Assembly: GCA_003152225.1 (NCBI GenBank)
Contig: PLZQ01000258.1
Location: forward strand, 7,915-44,602
Origin: Limisphaerales bacterium
Lineage (GTDB): Bacteria > Verrucomicrobiota > Verrucomicrobiia > Limisphaerales > UBA8199
DNA: 36,688 bases
Direction: 5' to 3'
Under the pieces are notes generated by a model. The model saw only the letters and a program-made list of their open reading frames with translations, ran no database searches and was not told the DNA's origin. The translations under genes and the position numbers were made by a program. This document shows, piece by piece, positions 1 through 8,340 of the stretch (position 1 is the first letter of the stretch; the number at the start of each line of letters is the position of its first letter).

Positions 1-506
1 AGCTGGCGAAGATTTTTTGGGAACTGGGCGGGGAGCGCGAGTCGCGGCGGTTTGCGCGAGCGATAGCGCGGGAGCGCGAAGTCCGCCGGTTTGAGACGAC
101 GCGCCAGTTGGCTGGGTTCATCGAGCGGTTGGCGCCACGGCGCGGCGCGAAGGCGCATCCGGCGACCAAGGTGTTTCAGGCCGTGCGGATGACCGTGAAT
201 GATGAAGTGGGTTCTTTGCAACAGGGCTTGGCAGGGGCGCAGAAGATTTTAAAGCCCGGCGGACGACTCGCGGTCATTACCTTCCATTCGCTGGAGGATC
301 GAGTCGTGAAGGAATTCGGGCGCGCGCGGGCGCGGGATTACACATTTCCCGGGGACATTGATATCCCGGAGCTGCGCCAGCCGTGCGCGCCGGAGCTGAA
401 GTGGGTGGAGCGCAGAGCGCTGCGGGCGGGTGAGGCGGAAGTGAAGGCGAACCCGCGCAGCCGCAGCGCGCAGTTGCGGGTGATGGAGAAGCTGGGTGCT
501 GAGTGA
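1..506 (+). CDS. rsmH: 16S rRNA (cytosine(1402)-N4)-methyltransferase RsmH, 3' part
   Basis: SAM-dependent methyltransferase that N4-methylates C1402 of 16S rRNA; usually near the start of dcw clusters. The 5' end lies outside the window; the first complete codon is at position 3 and about 167 C-terminal residues are visible. Seen directly: the family block HPATKVFQAVRMTVNDE, the ITFHSLEDR motif that follows the last Rossmann strand, and the C-terminal NPRSRSAQLRVMEK, all typical of RsmH (MraW). The stop is followed by 43 nt and then ftsL, the usual order mraZ-rsmH-ftsL-ftsI. No frameshift is visible in the part present. Confidence 0.95.
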   Translation, partial: LAKIFWELGGERESRRFARAIAREREVRRFETTRQLAGFIERLAPRRGAKAHPATKVFQAVRMTVNDEVGSLQQGLAGAQKILKPGGRLAVITFHSLEDRVVKEFGRARARDYTFPGDIDIPELRQPCAPELKWVERRALRAGEAEVKANPRSRSAQLRVMEKLGAE

Positions 507-549
507 CCTGTGTTAGGCCACGAAGAGTAAGTGAGAACGTGAGAATGAT

Positions 550-936
550 ATGGCGCGGAATCGAAAATACCAGTCGGCGGCAAGCCGGTTCGGGCCGGCG
601 TTAAAGGCGTTCCTGCTGTGTCTGCTGATCGGCGGGTCGGGGCTCGGTTACGTCTGGCAGAAAGACCAGATCTCGCAACTCGGCCAGCAGATCAAGAAAC
701 GTGAGCTGCGCCTGGGCGACCTGGAGAACCAGAACGACAAGCTGCGCAAACAATTGGCGCAGATGCACTCTCCGCCTTACCTGGAAAGGCGCATCCAGGA
801 TTTGGGCCTGGGCCTGGTGCGGCCCCAGCAAAACCAAGTGTTGCAGTTGACCGAGCCGGAGCGCGAGACGCTCCGGCCCCAGCGCGAGCGGCAATACGCC
901 GCCCCGCGCGAAGCCGCGGCGGAGCCGAAGGGTTAA
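550..936 (+). CDS. ftsL: FtsL-like septum protein, single-pass with coiled coil
   Basis: Small bitopic membrane protein of 128 residues. A basic N-terminus (residues 1-18) is followed by one membrane segment (about 19-36, rich in Leu/Gly) and a charged heptad-like stretch (about 38-75) typical of FtsL/FtsB/DivIC coiled coils. The tail is Pro/Arg/Glu rich. Members of this family bridge FtsQ-FtsB and FtsWI in the divisome. Sequence conservation is weak in the family, so the call rests on size, topology and position between rsmH and ftsI. The ATG at 550 is chosen because it leaves a short cytoplasmic tail before the membrane segment; the ribosome binding site is weak. A 126-nt gap to ftsI holds no convincing gene. 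Confidence 0.8.
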   Translation: MARNRKYQSAASRFGPALKAFLLCLLIGGSGLGYVWQKDQISQLGQQIKKRELRLGDLENQNDKLRKQLAQMHSPPYLERRIQDLGLGLVRPQQNQVLQLTEPERETLRPQRERQYAAPREAAAEPKG

Positions 937-1061
937 ATGAAGCTTTTGCCGCCGCCCGCGACGCCGTCGGATGAGGAACCGATCGCCGCGGGCGGCCGGT
1001 GAATTTCCAGGAACGAGATGAGTCAGGAACGCGACGAGTGAATTGAGCGGGACAGGTTAAT

Positions 1062-2975
1062 ATGGCGAAACAACTGCTATACCGAAGGCTGGGGATGCTG
1101 GCGCTGCTGCTGGGCCTGGCCTTTGCCGTGCTGGTTTACCGGCTCGTCGATTTGCAGATGCTGCGCTACCAGGAACTGAGCCTCAAGGCACGGACCAACA
1201 CGCACAAGGAATACCTTTTGGAACCGCGCCGGGGCGACATCCTCGACACAAAAGGCAACCTGCTGGCGACCAGCGCCTTCGTGAAGACGGTTTGCGCCGA
1301 TCCGGCGCTGATCGGCAATCGCCAGACCGAAGTGGCCCGCACGGTGGCGCCGTTGCTGCAAATGAGCGAAGGCGATTTGCTCCAGCGATTGACGCCGCGC
1401 CTGGTGCGAAACACCAATGGCACCATCACCACCAACCACTACGTAGTGCTTAAGCGCAAAGTCCAGGCGGAAACCTGGCAGAAGCTCCAAATGGCGATGA
1501 CCAATCTCTCCTTCGGGTTGGAGGAGAAGCAATTGCCCCGGGGCGAACGGGAGTTCTATCGCGACCTCCGGCGGGGGGCGATCTATGTCGAGCGGATGGA
1601 CGACCAATTACGGGTCTATCCCAATCAAGCCCTGGCGGCGCACGTGTTGGGCTATGTCGGCATGGACGAGCGCGAGGTCAACGGCCAAAAGCTGCTGGTG
1701 ACCTCGGGCAAAGACGGCCTCGAGCGTTGGTTTGACACCAAGCTGGCCGGCGTGCGCGGCTGGCGGGTGACCGAAACGGACCGGCCGGGGCGGGAACTGG
1801 TTCCCCTGCGGGAACAGGAGGTGGAACCACGCGATGGATTGAACCTGGTGCTCACCATCGATTCGGTGGTGCAGAATATTGTCGAGTCCGCGCTGGCTGA
1901 AGCGAAGGAGAAGCACACGCCCCTGAGCATTTCGGGGATCGTGGTGCGCCCGCGCACCGGGGAGATTCTGGCGATGGCGACGCTGCCGAACTTTGATCCG
2001 AATAATCCCGGCGCCTCCCCGGCGGACGCCCGCCGCAACCGGGTGATCGCCGACATAGCCGAGCCGGGCTCCACATTCAAAACCGTGGTGGTCTCCGGCG
2101 CCCTCAACGAGGGAGTGGTGCGGCTGAGCGACACGTTCGATTGCGAACAGGGCCATTTTCATTTCGCGGGCCGGGTGCTCCACGACCACGAATCCTATGG
2201 CGTGCTCACCGTGGAAGGCATCATCACCCATTCATCGAACATCGGCGCGGCCAAGATCGGCATTAAACTGGGCGAGAACCGGCTCTACGACTATATCCAC
2301 AACTTCGGCTTCGGGACGCGGACCGGGCTGCCGCTCCAAGGGGAGATCAGTGGGATCGTGCATCCGGTGAAGCGATGGAGCAAGGTGTCGATCGCCCAAA
2401 TCCCGATGGGCCAGGGCATCGCGGTGACGAGCCTGCAAATGATGATGGCGGTGTGCGCCATCGCCAACAAAGGGGTGCTGATGCAGCCGATGCTCGTGGA
2501 CCGGTTGGAGGATCGGGACCACGTCGTGAAGGTTCAGTATTCTCCGCAGCGCGTTCGGCGGGTGATCAGCGAAGCGGCGGCCGAGCAGATGGTGACCGCG
2601 CTCAAGACCGTGGCCTCGCCGCAAGGCACCGCGCCGAAAGCGGCGCTGGCGCATTACACTGTGGCCGGCAAGACCGGCACGGCGCAAAAATCCGGTGGCG
2701 CCGAGGGCTACCTCAAGGGCAAGTACTTCGCCTCGTTCATCGGCTTCTTTCCCGCGGACAATCCCGAGCTCTGCATCTCCGTGGTCATGGACGAACCGAA
2801 ACAAGGCTATTACGGCGGCCAGATCGCGGCCCCGGTGTTCAAACAAATTGCCGAGGCGGCGGCCGATTACCTGAACATTCGGCCGGAAGACGGCGGAGCC
2901 GCACCCATATCGAGTACGACGGCGCCGGCCCTGGATAACCGCGCGGTGAAAACCGCCGCCGCGCGATCGCAGTGA
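1062..2975 (+). CDS. ftsI: Division-specific peptidoglycan transpeptidase FtsI (PBP3)
   Basis: Class B penicillin-binding protein of 637 residues that cross-links septal peptidoglycan. One N-terminal membrane anchor (about residues 10-30) is followed by a pedestal/dimerisation domain starting at EPRRGDILD and by the transpeptidase domain. All three active-site motifs are present: the acylated serine motif S337-T-F-K340 (in AEPGSTFK), S391-S-N393, and K537-T-G-T540. There is no PASTA domain; length is slightly above the proteobacterial norm. It follows ftsL as in most dcw clusters and would work with the polymerase FtsW encoded downstream. The tail after about residue 600 is low-complexity Ala/Thr and probably disordered. 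The catalytic set is intact, so the enzyme should be active. Confidence 0.97.
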   Translation: MAKQLLYRRLGMLALLLGLAFAVLVYRLVDLQMLRYQELSLKARTNTHKEYLLEPRRGDILDTKGNLLATSAFVKTVCADPALIGNRQTEVARTVAPLLQMSEGDLLQRLTPRLVRNTNGTITTNHYVVLKRKVQAETWQKLQMAMTNLSFGLEEKQLPRGEREFYRDLRRGAIYVERMDDQLRVYPNQALAAHVLGYVGMDEREVNGQKLLVTSGKDGLERWFDTKLAGVRGWRVTETDRPGRELVPLREQEVEPRDGLNLVLTIDSVVQNIVESALAEAKEKHTPLSISGIVVRPRTGEILAMATLPNFDPNNPGASPADARRNRVIADIAEPGSTFKTVVVSGALNEGVVRLSDTFDCEQGHFHFAGRVLHDHESYGVLTVEGIITHSSNIGAAKIGIKLGENRLYDYIHNFGFGTRTGLPLQGEISGIVHPVKRWSKVSIAQIPMGQGIAVTSLQMMMAVCAIANKGVLMQPMLVDRLEDRDHVVKVQYSPQRVRRVISEAAAEQMVTALKTVASPQGTAPKAALAHYTVAGKTGTAQKSGGAEGYLKGKYFASFIGFFPADNPELCISVVMDEPKQGYYGGQIAAPVFKQIAEAAADYLNIRPEDGGAAPISSTTAPALDNRAVKTAAARSQ

Positions 2976-3001
2976 AGACAACCCAACCATGAAAGGCTAA
3001 C

Positions 3002-3217
3002 ATGAACTCGCTACCGTTCATTTCTCACCATCTCTTTGTGGAGGCCGTTGCCAGCGAGGGCCGCGCGCACGCGAGACCGGCGCGCCACGACCGGCCTGCT
3101 GTCGAGCTGGCAGACCCGGTCACTGTCATTCCGTTGGAATTGCTCGAGGACCGGCAGCCGTTGCCGGCCGGCGCGACCCACCCGTTGTGGATCTCGGCCA
3201 GCCAGGCACGAGGTTGA
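3002..3217 (+). CDS. Small unknown protein between ftsI and murF
   Basis: A 71-residue reading frame with ATG at 3002, preceded at short distance by AAAGG, a reasonable ribosome binding site. It begins MNSLPFISHHLFVEAV and has no membrane segment or known motif. Codon use (G/C-rich third positions) resembles the neighbouring genes. It lies 26 nt after ftsI and 42 nt before murF, exactly where murE sits in most dcw clusters. None of the three frames here shows MurE motifs, so it is not a murE remnant that I can recognise. Function is unknown; the alternative is fortuitous coding in a gap left by murE loss. The SHHLF motif could be a metal or ligand site, but that is only a guess. Confidence 0.5.
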   Translation: MNSLPFISHHLFVEAVASEGRAHARPARHDRPAVELADPVTVIPLELLEDRQPLPAGATHPLWISASQARG

Positions 3218-3259
3218 CCCGGCGGCGAAGGTCGCCGAAGGAAGGGATTGAAGGTTTGG

Positions 3260-4657
3260 ATGGAAGCTCGTTCATTAAAGTTTATCGCTACTGCCTGCGC
3301 CGGCGAACTGTTGAGTGGTTCGCCGGAAACGCGCGCCCTCCGCGTCTGCACGGATTCGCGCCGGGTACAGGCCGGCGACTTGTTCCTTGCACTGCCGGGC
3401 GGGCGATTCGACGGCCACGATTTCGTGCGACAAGCTGCGGAGAAAGGGGCGGTCGCGGTCGTCGTCGAGCGCCAACGGGTGCCGGCGGGCTGGACCGGCT
3501 GCGCGCTGATCGCCGTCGCGAACGTCCGGGCTGCTCTCGGCCAATTGGCCGCAGCGTATCGGGAAGAGTTTACGTTGCCGCTGGTGGTGGTCGGCGGTTC
3601 AAACGGCAAGACGACCACCAAGGAACTGATAGCGTCGGTGCTGCGGCAGAAACTTGCCACGCTCTGGAGCGAGGCCAGTTTCAACAACGATATCGGCGTG
3701 CCGCTGACGTTGTTGCGGCTGGAGAAATCGCATCAGGCGGCGGTGCTCGAAGCCGGCACCAACCATCCCGGCGAGCTGGCGCCGCTGCTGAAGATGATAC
3801 GGCCGAACTACGGCGTGATCACCTGCGTCGGCCGCGAACATCTGGAGTTTTTCGGCGACTTGGCGGGCGTGGCCCGGGAGGAAGGGTGGGTGGCCGAGTT
3901 GCTGCCGGCGGCCGGCAAACTCTTTGTAAACGGCGACGATGCAGTGGCGGGCTCCCTGACGGAGCGCACGCGCGCGGGGGTGGTGCGGGTGGGATTCGCG
4001 GCGGGCAATGACTGGCGCGCGCACGGGTTGCGCCTCGACAAGCAGAGCGTGAGGTTTCGGGTGGATGGGCCCGGAGCCGATTTTGCGGGCGAGTACCGGA
4101 TCAATGTGCTTGGCCGCCACCAGGTGGTGAACGCGCTGTTTGCCATAGCCGTCGGAAAGGAACTCGGGTTGAGCCGCGCGGAAGTTGCCCAGGGTCTGGC
4201 CGAATGCCGGCCGCCGAAGATGCGGCTGGAGCTGTGGGAAGCCGGCGGGGTGCGCGTGCTGGACGACGCCTACAACGCGAACGCGGATTCGGTGGGCGCG
4301 GCGCTGCAGACCCTGCAGGAGCTGCCCTGCAAGGGCCGGCGGGTGGCTGTGCTTGGGGATATGGCTGAGTTGGGAGCCCACAGCGAGGCGGCGCACGCGG
4401 AAGTTGGCCGGCGGGCCGCCGAGTTGGGCGTGGCCCAGTTGTTCGCGGTCGGGAAAATGGCCCCGATCATGGCGCGCGCCGCACGGGACGCCGGACTGAA
4501 CCGGGTCTTTGAATTTACCGATGTGGAAACCGCCGCGGCGGCAGTGAAAAGTTTTGTCAAGAGCGGCGACCTGGTGCTGCTGAAGGCCTCGCGCGCCACA
4601 CGGCTGGAACGGATCGGGGACGCGCTGCGAGCGGGCGAGGCCGCACGAAGAGACTGA
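3260..4657 (+). CDS. murF: UDP-MurNAc-tripeptide--D-alanyl-D-alanine ligase MurF
   Basis: Cytoplasmic ATP-dependent ligase (465 residues) that adds D-Ala-D-Ala to the UDP-MurNAc-tripeptide, the last cytoplasmic precursor step. Seen: an N-terminal UDP-binding domain (CTDSRRVQAGDLFLAL), the ATP loop S114-N-G-K-T-T-T, the MurF-typical FNNDIGVPLTLL, the EAGTNHPGEL segment, the HLEFFGD histidine motif, and Y338-N-A-N in the C-terminal domain. ATG 3260 is preferred over an upstream TTG at 3248 because AAGG sits just before it. The gene abuts mraY with no gap. It is the only intact Mur ligase of the C-D-E-F series here, although its substrate needs the other three activities. Confidence 0.95.
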   Translation: MEARSLKFIATACAGELLSGSPETRALRVCTDSRRVQAGDLFLALPGGRFDGHDFVRQAAEKGAVAVVVERQRVPAGWTGCALIAVANVRAALGQLAAAYREEFTLPLVVVGGSNGKTTTKELIASVLRQKLATLWSEASFNNDIGVPLTLLRLEKSHQAAVLEAGTNHPGELAPLLKMIRPNYGVITCVGREHLEFFGDLAGVAREEGWVAELLPAAGKLFVNGDDAVAGSLTERTRAGVVRVGFAAGNDWRAHGLRLDKQSVRFRVDGPGADFAGEYRINVLGRHQVVNALFAIAVGKELGLSRAEVAQGLAECRPPKMRLELWEAGGVRVLDDAYNANADSVGAALQTLQELPCKGRRVAVLGDMAELGAHSEAAHAEVGRRAAELGVAQLFAVGKMAPIMARAARDAGLNRVFEFTDVETAAAAVKSFVKSGDLVLLKASRATRLERIGDALRAGEAARRD

Positions 4658-5806
4658 ATGTTCTACTATTTGAGCCAATATTTGCTGACGCTGTCGGCGG
4701 GGACCGAATGGGCCGACCGTCTATCCTCGTTGCGGCTATTTCGGTATATCACCTTTCGCAGCGCCGGGGCGGCCTTGACGGCGCTGGTCTTAAGCTGGTG
4801 GCTGGGGCCGACCGTCATTGCCTGGCTGAGGCAGTTGAAATTCGGCCAGGAGTACGCGGACAAAGCGGAAGCCGGGGGCGGCCTGGCGGCCCGGATTCTG
4901 AGCAAGAAGGGGACGCCGACGATGGGGGGCATTTTGGTTGTGGTGGTGTTGAATCTCACGACGCTGCTCTGGGCCCAGTGGAACACACTCGTGCAATTAA
5001 CTCTGCTGTCGGTGGTCGTGCTCACCGGGCTGGGGTTCTATGACGATTATGCCAAGATCAGCCAGCAGAGCAGCGGCGGCGCCCGCTTTTATGTCAAACT
5101 CGGCGTGCAGGGCGTGCTCGCGTTGTTCATCGGGCTGTATCTGTGGCACATTCCTTCCACGCGGCAGCTCATTACGGATATCATGGTGCCGTTTTACAAG
5201 AATCCGGTCCTCACCGGTGCCGGCGTGGTGGGGCTGGTGCTGACGATCCTGACCATCGTGGGCAGCTCGAACGCGGTGAACTTGACGGACGGCCTCGACG
5301 GGCTGGCGATCGGCTGCACGCTCATCGTCTCCTTTGTCTTCCTGGTGCTGACCTACCTGGCGGGCAACAAGACCGCCTCAGCCTATTTGCAGATTCCCCA
5401 TGTGGTGGGGGCGGGAGAGCTGACGGTGTTTTGCGCGGCCATGATCGGCGCCGGGCTGGGCTTCCTTTGGTTCAACTGCCATCCCGCGCAGGTCTTCATG
5501 GGCGACACCGGTTCACTGGCTTTGGGCGGCGCCTTGGGCATCGTTGCGGTCCTGATTCATCAACCGCTGGTGCTGGTCATCGCGGGCGGAGTCTTCGTGA
5601 TGGAAGCCGCGTCCGTGATTCTTCAGACCGGTTGGTATCGCTACACGAAGCGGCGATATGGCACCGGCGCGCGCATCTTCCTGATGGCGCCGATCCACCA
5701 TCATTTCGAGAAAAAAGGCTGGTATGAATCACAGGTCGTGATGCGATTCTACATTCTGGGAGTGCTCTGCGCCGTGGTGGCGTTGAGCACACTCAAGATT
5801 CGGTAA
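4658..5806 (+). CDS. mraY: Phospho-N-acetylmuramoyl-pentapeptide transferase MraY
   Basis: Polytopic membrane enzyme of 382 residues, about ten helices, that transfers phospho-MurNAc-pentapeptide to undecaprenyl phosphate to make lipid I. Diagnostic motifs are intact: GTPTMGG near the first cytoplasmic loop, the Asp pair in GFYDDYAK, NAVNLTDGLDGLA, FMGDTGSLALGG, and the C-terminal APIHHHFEKKGW block. The start codon directly follows the murF stop, implying translational coupling. The stop at 5804-5806 is followed after one base by the ATG of the murD relic. Nothing unusual is visible in the protein itself. Confidence 0.97.
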   Translation: MFYYLSQYLLTLSAGTEWADRLSSLRLFRYITFRSAGAALTALVLSWWLGPTVIAWLRQLKFGQEYADKAEAGGGLAARILSKKGTPTMGGILVVVVLNLTTLLWAQWNTLVQLTLLSVVVLTGLGFYDDYAKISQQSSGGARFYVKLGVQGVLALFIGLYLWHIPSTRQLITDIMVPFYKNPVLTGAGVVGLVLTILTIVGSSNAVNLTDGLDGLAIGCTLIVSFVFLVLTYLAGNKTASAYLQIPHVVGAGELTVFCAAMIGAGLGFLWFNCHPAQVFMGDTGSLALGGALGIVAVLIHQPLVLVIAGGVFVMEAASVILQTGWYRYTKRRYGTGARIFLMAPIHHHFEKKGWYESQVVMRFYILGVLCAVVALSTLKIR

Positions 5807-5807
5807 A

Positions 5808-6141
5808 ATGCTGGAACTGGAAAACAAACAGACTCGGGTCGTTAGCTTAGCCGGCAGCGGCCACACGGAGTGCGGGTTTCGTGGTGCCGGAACGTTGCTC
5901 TTGAGACAGGTCAGGCTCGCCTTCGCCCGGCGCGAAGCCGGCGAGCCAATTCGCGCCGCCGGTGGCCTGTTTTCCTCCTTGCGCCAGCGCGGGATCGTTG
6001 CTAGAAGCAGAGGCAGAAGCGGCGAAGAAAGCGACTTCAGGCGACGCAGAAATGCTTGCACCGGCTTGTTCGAGTCGGGATCAGTTTCGAAACCACCAGC
6101 CTCGCGGTGAAGTCATTTGCCAAGCAACGAAATCAATAGGT
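5808..6141 (+). pseudogene. murD: murD relic with the middle deleted (both ends kept)
   Basis: MurD would add D-Glu to UDP-MurNAc-L-Ala. An ATG one base after mraY starts MLELENKQTRVVSLAGSG, matching the N-terminus of MurD, in which a glycine-rich VVGLGxSG loop is typical. In another frame, about 5970-6141, the sequence SLLEAEAEAAKKATSGDAEM and then LAPACSSRDQFRNHQPRGEV matches the MurD C-terminus (typically LLSPACSSFDQFRNxxxRGEVF). The remaining roughly 380 codons, including the ATP loop and central domain, are missing, the two ends are in different frames, and the C-terminal frame has an in-frame stop upstream. It cannot encode a ligase. Position between mraY and the LysM/ftsW genes is the canonical place for murD. 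Confidence 0.78.
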
Positions 6142-6319
6142 AGGGGTATCCGCGGCGACACCCCCAACATAAATGGTAAAACAGCGACAGCGCGACAGTG
6201 AAGCGACCAGCGGCACATAACGATTTTGCACCGGGGCCTTATGAGGAAAAACCTCGGAGCGAAGCGAACACATTCAACCAAGACCTCAATAAAAACAGGC
6301 GCAATAGCGCCATTTGAAA
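6142..6319 (+). other. Non-coding gap before the LysM gene, with a small hairpin
   Basis: After the murD relic there is no plausible reading frame and no clear promoter. A short perfect inverted repeat, GGCGC-AATA-GCGCC at 6299-6312, lies 7 nt before the ATG of the LysM gene. No Shine-Dalgarno sequence is visible there, so the hairpin could affect translation initiation, but a five-base-pair stem is easily fortuitous. Confidence 0.35.
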
Positions 6320-7072
6320 ATGAACAACCAAAATCAACTCAGTTCACTCGGCTCCGCTTTGGAGCAGAAAAACAAGGGCCGTGCCCGCGTTAAGATCGCG
6401 GTCTTTTTCGTCCTTGCCATTCACGGCGTCGGCCTGATGGCCTTGCTGATGCAAGGCTGCGGTCAACCGAAAGAGCCGGCTGCGCCAACGGAGACCACGA
6501 TTAGCAACCCTCCGCCGGCGTTCGTTGAGACAACCAATCCGCCAGAGACGACCAGCACTCCGCCCGTAGTGGCCACCGCCCCCGTGGCGCCAGTCGAGCA
6601 GGTCGCGCCGCCAGTCGCGCCGGCGGGCAGCACCGAATACACCATTGCCAAAGGAGATACCCTCGCCACGATTGCCAGGAAGTCTCATGTCTCGGTCAAG
6701 GCGCTCACTGACGCGAATCCTGGCTTGGTACCCACCAAACTGAAGATCGGACAGAAGGTGCAAATCCCCGCCGCCGCCGCTTCGAGCGCCCCGGCAGCGG
6801 CCGGAATCGCGCCGGTTGAAAGCGCCAGCGCCAGCGCCAGTGGCCAGCAGACCTACACGGTGAAGTCGGGCGATAACCTGACGAAGATTGCCGGGCACAT
6901 CGGCACCACCGTCAAGGCCTTGCGCGCCGCCAACGGCTTGAAGACCGACAGCATCAAAGTGGGCCAGAAACTCAAGATTCCCGCCAAGGCTTCGGCTCCA
7001 GTGACGGCTCCAGTTGTGCCGGTTGAACCCGCGCCGACCACTCCGCCGCCTACGACGACGCCCACGCGGTAG
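6320..7072 (+). CDS. Membrane-anchored protein with two LysM domains
   Basis: 250 residues: a basic cytoplasmic N-terminus, one hydrophobic segment (about 24-45) ending in MQGC47, a long Pro/Thr-rich linker (50-104), a first LysM domain (106-150, YTIAKGDTLATIARK to KVQIP), an Ala/Ser linker, a second LysM domain (178-221, YTVKSGDNLTKIAG to KLKIP) and a Pro/Thr tail. LysM binds N-acetylglucosamine chains, so the protein is placed at the periplasmic peptidoglycan face. The C47 could be a lipoprotein cysteine (imperfect lipobox) instead of following a plain anchor. Its position between murD and ftsW suggests a division or wall-remodelling role, perhaps recruiting hydrolases or tethering the divisome. 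ATG 6320 is chosen over a TTG at 6314. Confidence 0.88.
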   Translation: MNNQNQLSSLGSALEQKNKGRARVKIAVFFVLAIHGVGLMALLMQGCGQPKEPAAPTETTISNPPPAFVETTNPPETTSTPPVVATAPVAPVEQVAPPVAPAGSTEYTIAKGDTLATIARKSHVSVKALTDANPGLVPTKLKIGQKVQIPAAAASSAPAAAGIAPVESASASASGQQTYTVKSGDNLTKIAGHIGTTVKALRAANGLKTDSIKVGQKLKIPAKASAPVTAPVVPVEPAPTTPPPTTTPTR

Positions 7073-7128
7073 AAGCCTCTCCGGATACCGGGTGATTTCC
7101 GCCCGGTGTTCGGCGCTGATGCCGGTAA

Positions 7129-8340
7129 ATGAAAGTGGCCATCACCATCCTGGTTTTCTGCGTCGCTGCCCTGCTGGCGCTGGGGATGGTGATGCTCTAC
7201 AGCGCGAGCATGGCGGACGTGACGCGCCACAACGCGGTCGTAGCGCAAGTTGGCACGCGGTATCTGATGATGCAGTTGGTGTGGTGCGCGCTTGGGTTGG
7301 CGGCTTGCGTGGTTGCGACGCTCGTGGATTACCGTTGGCTCAAGCGGATTTGGTGGTTGCCGCTGGGTGTTTCCTTGCTGCTGCTGGCGTTGGTGTTGGA
7401 ACGGCCTGAGATCAACGGTGCGCGCCGCTGGTTCAGCTTTCACGGCATGCACTTTCAGCCGTCGGAGTTTGCCAAAATCGCACTGATCATCGCGCTGGCT
7501 TGGTACGGCGAACATTACCAGCGCCAGATGCCTTTGCTGAAACGCGGAATACTCATTCCGAGTCTGTTGATCGGGGTAACGATGGTGCTCATCCTGATCG
7601 AGCCGGACGTCGGCAACGGGTTGCTGCTGGGGGCAGTGAGCGGCAGCCTGTTGCTGATCGCGGGCATCCGCCTGAAGTATTCCCTACCACCGGTCCTCAT
7701 CGTTGCGCTCGCGGCCGGCGCATACATCTACCACAGCCAGATTAAGCTGGAGGCCCTGCACCAGCAAGGCCAGCGCGGCTCGATGCGCGCCGAGCGCATT
7801 TACTCCTGGCTGCATCTGGAGGAGACCCGGCGGGGTAAAGGGTTGCAGGCATACGAGGCGATGGTCGCGCTCGGGAGCGGCGGCCTGACTGGCAAAGGCC
7901 TGGGCGATGGCCGCCAGAAGCTCGGCTTCGTCCCGGAGCACCACACCGACTTCATCTTCTCAATCATCGGCGAGGAACTCGGGCTGATCGCGACCCTGCT
8001 GGTGATTGCGGCGTTCGTGGCCATCGTCTTTAGCGGCTTGTATATCGCGATGCAGGCTTGCGACACGTTCGGATTCCTGCTCGGCGCGGGGATAACCTTG
8101 CTGATTGGCTTGCAGGCCTTCATTAACATCGGCGTGGTCACGAACACCTTGCCGAATAAAGGCCTGCCGCTGCCCTTTATCAGCTACGGCGGTTCGAATT
8201 TGCTGATGATGCTGGTGAGTGTGGGTCTCTTGCTCAGCATCGCGCGGCAGGCGCGCGAACTCAGTGCTGATAGTTGGCAAATGTCGGTGGGGGCGGACGC
8301 CGCGAATCCGTTTGCCCGGCGGACACAGCCTCAAGCATGA
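7129..8340 (+). CDS. ftsW: Septal peptidoglycan polymerase FtsW (SEDS family)
   Basis: Polytopic SEDS glycosyltransferase of 403 residues that polymerises lipid II at the septum with its partner FtsI. Recognisable family blocks: MVMLYSAS in the first helix, GARRWFSF followed by FQPSEFAK, IEPDVGNGLLL (usually QPDxGT), PEHHTDFIFSIIGEELGL containing the conserved large-loop residues, and LPNKGLPLPFISYGGSN near the C-terminus. The ATG at 7129 follows a 56-nt gap after the LysM gene. Its TGA overlaps the murG start in an ATGA arrangement, so the two are translationally coupled. RodA is the alternative family member, but the dcw position supports FtsW. Confidence 0.95.
   Translation: MKVAITILVFCVAALLALGMVMLYSASMADVTRHNAVVAQVGTRYLMMQLVWCALGLAACVVATLVDYRWLKRIWWLPLGVSLLLLALVLERPEINGARRWFSFHGMHFQPSEFAKIALIIALAWYGEHYQRQMPLLKRGILIPSLLIGVTMVLILIEPDVGNGLLLGAVSGSLLLIAGIRLKYSLPPVLIVALAAGAYIYHSQIKLEALHQQGQRGSMRAERIYSWLHLEETRRGKGLQAYEAMVALGSGGLTGKGLGDGRQKLGFVPEHHTDFIFSIIGEELGLIATLLVIAAFVAIVFSGLYIAMQACDTFGFLLGAGITLLIGLQAFINIGVVTNTLPNKGLPLPFISYGGSNLLMMLVSVGLLLSIARQARELSADSWQMSVGADAANPFARRTQPQA

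Noticed and set aside
937-1002. 21-codon ATG frame directly after ftsL
   Set aside because: Too short, Pro-rich, no ribosome site or recognisable motif; probably chance coding in the ftsL-ftsI gap.
5882-6110. Continuation of the 100-codon frame starting at the murD ATG
   Set aside because: After the first about 18 codons the frame is Arg/Gly-rich without family similarity; it is the relic read out of frame, not a new gene.
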